Origin: Proteromonas lacertae
Lineage: Eukaryota; Sar; Bigyra; Opalinata; Proteromonadidae
Length of the DNA stretch: 64,000 bases
Reading direction: 5' to 3'
Assembly: GCA_002245135.1 (NCBI GenBank)
Contig: NGBS01000871.1
Location: forward strand, 186,001 to 250,000
Shown here piece after piece: positions 59,554 to 64,000 of the stretch (its first letter is position 1; each line of letters begins with the position of its first letter). The translations under genes and the position numbers were made by a program. The notes beneath the pieces are model-generated. The model ran no database searches and was not told the origin of the DNA. It saw only the letters and a list, made by a program, of their open reading frames with translations.

Positions 59554-62500
59554 TCAAATTTCATCATTTTCAACTTTGCCCCATTCACCTCTCTTATATA
59601 AATTTTCATATCTTTTATCTTCTCTCAATCTCTTCTTCATTATTTCACTCTTATTCTAATTATATTATATAATATATATGTATATATACATAATTTCTCA
59701 ACGATTTTAAACAGTGAATATAACTTGCTTGACAAGTTTTATCTCCACAAGCAATTGGATAAGAAGGATCTTTACAAGGACCTTTAAATTCAGATTTTAT
59801 ACAACTTCCGATATGAGGGAAATTATATGGTTTATTATCACCATCTTCACCACATTTATTAAAATCAGATATCGTTCTTTTATAATTTGCTAACACTAAT
59901 AATACATAATATGCTTTTTCTACATAAATATCAAAAGTTTTATCTCGAGAATCATAGTCAATATAATCTAATTTTGAACCTAAAAATACTATATTCCAAG
60001 GAGCCATATCTTCATAAAGAGGTAATTTTAAAAAATTATCCCAAGCTTTCTCTCTTTGACATTCGATTATATTCATTCGCAATATCGCTATTAATGTTAT
60101 TCCATAGATTGTTGTATATGGAATTGTAGCATTATCTTGACGAATTAATTTTACACTCTATTTCAATTATAATATATATATATATACTATTATATCATCT
60201 TTATTATAATGATTTCCTAAATATAAACTAAGGATTCCTTCATTATTTTCTTTACTCTTTTTCATTAATTCCATTGCTGTTTTGTTCTGTTCTATATATA
60301 ATGTGTAAGTTCGCTCATGACCATCTAATTGATACATGAAATGATGATGAACTTCTCTCTTCACTTTTAATATATCTATTCTTACTATATCACTTGAAAG
60401 TGAAGTAGCTCTCTATAATATAAATGTTTATAATATATATATATACATACATATGAATTATCTCTATCAAGCTTTGCTGAATTTATTATCATATTCAATT
60501 GACTGTATTTATAATATTGTCTTGGATGTAATGAGATTTTATATCTATTCACTACTCTTTGAACATTATAATATGATGGATATTTATTCCAAAATATATC
60601 AGTAGAAGGATCATCAAAAAATGTCATAAACAATAATGAGATTATTTGCGAAGATGGAATTCGAATAAATGAAGACAGAGAAAGAGTGAAAAACTTCTGA
60701 TAAAAATCATATACATTAGACAGTGTATTTATATTCATAAAATCAACCAATGACATTTCATTATACTGAAAACGAACAAATTCTGGTGAATTATAAAGAT
60801 CATTAATCAACGAAATGTCACTGTTTCTTACACATATTTGAATATTTGTTATATTTTTCTTATTTATTTCATTTTCTGCTATTTTACTATCTTCGGAAGT
60901 ATCAGTTAAACTGATTATAGTTGCTTCTGGATACTTTTGTGATAATAACCTTGAAAAATCACCTGTTTTTGAATTATAATTGATAAATGAGAATTTTCCA
61001 CTGTTTGTATCTTTCATTGTCATTTCTTTGATGATTGTATTGAAATATTTCTCAACATCTTCAACTTCATTTGATTGGAAATACAGATCTTGTTTATTAT
61101 CCTCAGAATTTGTATCTGAATATACTAAATAAGAATGAGTTACATTGTGAGAATAATATATATTCCAAGGTGGAAAATATTCTACACTGGAAAGAATTGA
61201 GTCAAAATCAAAGTGTAAATACATACTGATTAGATTCTTTTTCATTTCTTTGATTACTCCCATTTTTAATAACAAATAGAGTGAAATATCGGATGTTATA
61301 CTTGATATTGGTTTGTATGTAAATTCTTGGACTTCTATTCTATATACTGATCCAGATGGAACTAATTAATGATAAATAAATGAAATATATATCTATACAT
61401 TTAGATGGTAATATATCAACTATGACTTTATTCAATCCAACTGATGATAATGCATATCTTAATATATCTTCAATTGGATTATTAGAGCTATATCTTTCTC
61501 TTAATATTTTCATCGTTTCATTCATTTCATATTGAGGAAAATTGAATATTGAAATACTTTGGAATAGTACTTCAATAGAGGGGAAATAAATGAATGTTAT
61601 ATAACCACAGTTAAGTATTGAACCTAATAATAATTCAAATGATCTATTTCAAAAAATAATAATAAAACAATTGTATATATATATATATATATATATACTC
61701 CAAATTTCTACTACTTTCCATCATAGCGTTAATTATATCCATTGATATTATTTGATAATAAAACGGCTCTTTATTTAATGAAATTGTTTCAAACAAGTGA
61801 GAATTAATATCACTTTGACATAATAAATTGTTATTTATATCCATTATATTCACTAATTGATAGTGTGATTCAATATTCTCATAATTCAGTTTTAATGATA
61901 TGATATTTGATAGTTTGTATTTCTTTGATATTTTTATTGATAATAAACTTAAATCACTTCCAATACACAGTAAATTCCATCTTTTATTTAAATCTAATTG
62001 TGAAGGTAATATTGACCACCAATAGTTGTAGATTTGTTCTTCATTATTGATCATTATTCTTTGTAATGAATCTAATTACAGTAAAAATGATATGTTTTAT
62101 ATTATATACGAATATAACTGTTATACTGAACAACATTTCGTTTTGGTGGATAATGTAATCTTATATGATTTTCAATTATGTTTAACTTTATTGAGTTTAT
62201 CCAGTTGTTGTATGATTTGTCATTATTATCATATAATAATCTTCTATTCTCCATTTCAGGCTATTTAATATAATAATATATATATATATATATTATACTT
62301 TATCTGCTTTATTATCATTTTTATCATTTTCATTTACACCTAAATCAAATTTCTTTAAGAAATTGGCAAAGTCTTTAATCTCGTCATTATTCTTGTCTTT
62401 ATCTTTTTCTTCATTTATATTTTGCAGATTATCTTTGTTTAATTGTTCTTTTTTATCATCTCTATCACCAATATCTTTATCTTTCTTCTTTTCATCGCCT

Positions 62501-64000
62501 TTTTCATCCTTTTTATTCTCATCTTTAATATTATCATTTCTATTATCTTCTTTCTTTTCTTTATTGTTATTGTCATCATTCTCCTTTTTGCCATTCTTTA
62601 CATTATCCTGTTTTACTTCACATTTATCTTTATCATCACAATCAATATCTTTATTTTCCTGTTTATTATTGTCTTTCTTATTATTCTCAACATTTTCATT
62701 ATCTCTTTCATTCTTTTCATCTTTCTTTTCATTATCATTAAACCACTTATTATCATCATTTCCATTTTCTTTCTTTTCTTCATCTTTATTCTCCTTTTTT
62801 ACTTCACATTTATCTTTATCATCACAATCATTATCTTTCTTATTAACATTCTTATCTTCTTCTTCTCTCTTTTCAACTTCATTCTTTTCATTTCCTTTAT
62901 TCTCCTTATCATTTTCATTATTAAATTTCCATTTATTATCAAAATTGTTGTTATGTTTCCACTTATTATCATCATTTTCATTATCCTTTTTCTCATTCAC
63001 ATCTTTCTTTTCATTTTCATTATTGTCATTATTCTTCCACTTATTATTATAATTATAATTATATTTCCACTTATAATCATCCATATCATCTTTCTTTTCA
63101 TTCTCATTCTCTTTACCATCTTTTTTCTCATTTTCATTATTGTCTTTATTCTTCCATTTATTATCATTATTATTGTCTTCATCATTTTCTTCTTTCTTTT
63201 TCTTCTTATATTCCTCTATTAATGATGTATTATTGTTAATATTATTTAATTGACATGATGTTATATTGCCATTAATTGTAGTGTTTGTACAATTGGCTGT
63301 TGTATTAATAAGAAGAATTGGATCAATTATATAATCATATTCATCTATATAATAATAGAGAGATAATAATAATAATATATATATACTCTTTCTTAATATT
63401 AGATTATCCATCAAAACATCAATTGTTAAATTCTGTGTAATATTAGGTAATAATATGAATTTATTAAATAACAGATTCTTTTCATATTTTGATATATTAC
63501 AATATAATAATGACTGTAATTTTATTGGATTATATGATATCTCTTCTTCTTCTTCTTCTTCTATTTCTATTTCTTCTTTATTTTCTTTATTTTTATCATT
63601 TTCTTCTTCAAGTTGTCTATTATAATAGCTATACCAACTCTTTTCCTTCTTTTCTTCTTCTTTCTTTTCATTTTCATTATCCTTCTTCTTTTCATTATTA
63701 TTATCATCATCTTTCTTATTTTCTTTGTCTTTATTCATCTTAGTTGGTTTAATTACATGTTTTTTAATTGATAGAAAATACTCTGAAGTTACAGTTCTAG
63801 AATAATAACTATCACTATTCTCTTTATATTCCACTGATATTGTATCAACTTTATATTCTATACCTTTCTTCTTATTATTACCTCTTTTAGCGATAGATTT
63901 AGCGAATTCTATTTCATTTTCCCAATATTTATAATAATTATTGTGTGATGGAAATTTAACTGGAATGTATAGATGATTTACTAATTTTAATAAACTATAT
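59554..64000 (-). CDS. large low-complexity protein with methyltransferase-like segments (5' end outside window)
   Basis: At least seven exons read continuously from the window edge to the TGA at 59554, about 1,370 residues. A hydrophobic helix (SIYILLLLSLYYYI) lies near 63370-63420, followed by N-glycosylation-like sequons (NCTNTT, NITS). A region of ~300 Lys/Asp/Asn/Glu-rich residues with repeats (WKNKDNNENEKKD) follows. The C-terminal half holds two Rossmann/methyltransferase-like stretches: RWNLLCIGSDLSLLSIKIS and FSFINYNSKTGDFSRLLSQK followed by YPEATIISLTDTS, like motif I and its acidic strand end. A Cys-rich patch (SCIKSEFKGPCKDPSYPIAC, CGDKTCQASYIHCL) sits near the end. I cannot name the protein. 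A membrane-anchored methyltransferase-like protein is one option; the missing motif I glycines argue for low or no activity. Confidence 0.55.
62300..63230 (-). repeat. Lys/Asp/Asn/Glu-rich coding repeat
   Basis: Irregular repeats of 30-60 bp encode WKNNDNNENEKKD-like and DCDDKDKCEVK-like units. The block is in frame inside the large minus-strand gene and likely evolves by slippage. Confidence 0.75.

Noticed and set aside
62363-63222. Plus-strand Ser/Phe/Leu- and Ile-rich hydrophobic frames
   Set aside because: They are the antisense of Lys/Asp/Asn-rich coding repeats and have no exon structure.

Overview
This is a very AT-rich, gene-dense nuclear genome segment from a unicellular eukaryote. 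Genes are split by tiny spliceosomal introns (mostly about 26-45 nt, starting GTAT and ending TAG) and use the standard code. Flagellum- and kinetochore-type genes (trichohyalin/plectin-like coiled coils, an RPAP3-like dynein-assembly factor, NDC80) point to a flagellate. PGK and GAPDH lie head to head and both carry mitochondrial-type presequences. Together with ~30-nt introns and TGTTTGTT-like tracts after several stop codons, this recalls stramenopiles near Blastocystis (for example Proteromonas or opalinids). That placement is inference.

Layout. 1-21 kb: a partial gene end, a RING/coiled-coil protein, a broken BTB-BACK gene, a GT13 (GlcNAc-transferase I-like) gene, TMEM161, a metallo-beta-lactamase hydrolase with two U12-type introns, two tandem RING proteins, an RPAP3-like TPR protein, two flagellar-type coiled-coil genes and a JmjC-PHD protein. 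22-36.7 kb: a BTB-BACK/Hsp70-like fusion, PGK and GAPDH, a diflavin reductase, a four-TM protein, an inverted second GT13 copy, an Arb2-like/FYVE/VPS9 protein and a coiled-coil protein. 36.8-47.9 kb: a small membrane protein, NDC80, a very large CK1-FHA-FHA-CNB-CNB-FHA-CaaX protein, a small unknown gene, a NEK-like kinase, a propeller-like protein and a small unknown gene. 48-64 kb: a second NEK-like kinase fused to about eight OGFr-like modules, a USE1-type SNARE, an inverted copy of the OGFr array behind a Gln-rich head, and a large low-complexity protein with methyltransferase-like segments that runs off the window.

The main novelties are the CK1/FHA/cyclic-nucleotide-binding/CaaX protein, the BTB-pseudo-Hsp70 fusion, the kinase-OGFr repeat proteins, the two AT-AC/AT-AA introns in one short gene, and a TCAAGC element found upstream of most genes. 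Two families (GT13 and kinase/OGFr) are present as inverted near-identical copies whose identity starts and stops inside genes, which suggests gene conversion. Several genes need the same correction, one extra base, to read through. This looks like residual sequencing or consensus error rather than decay, except where stated.
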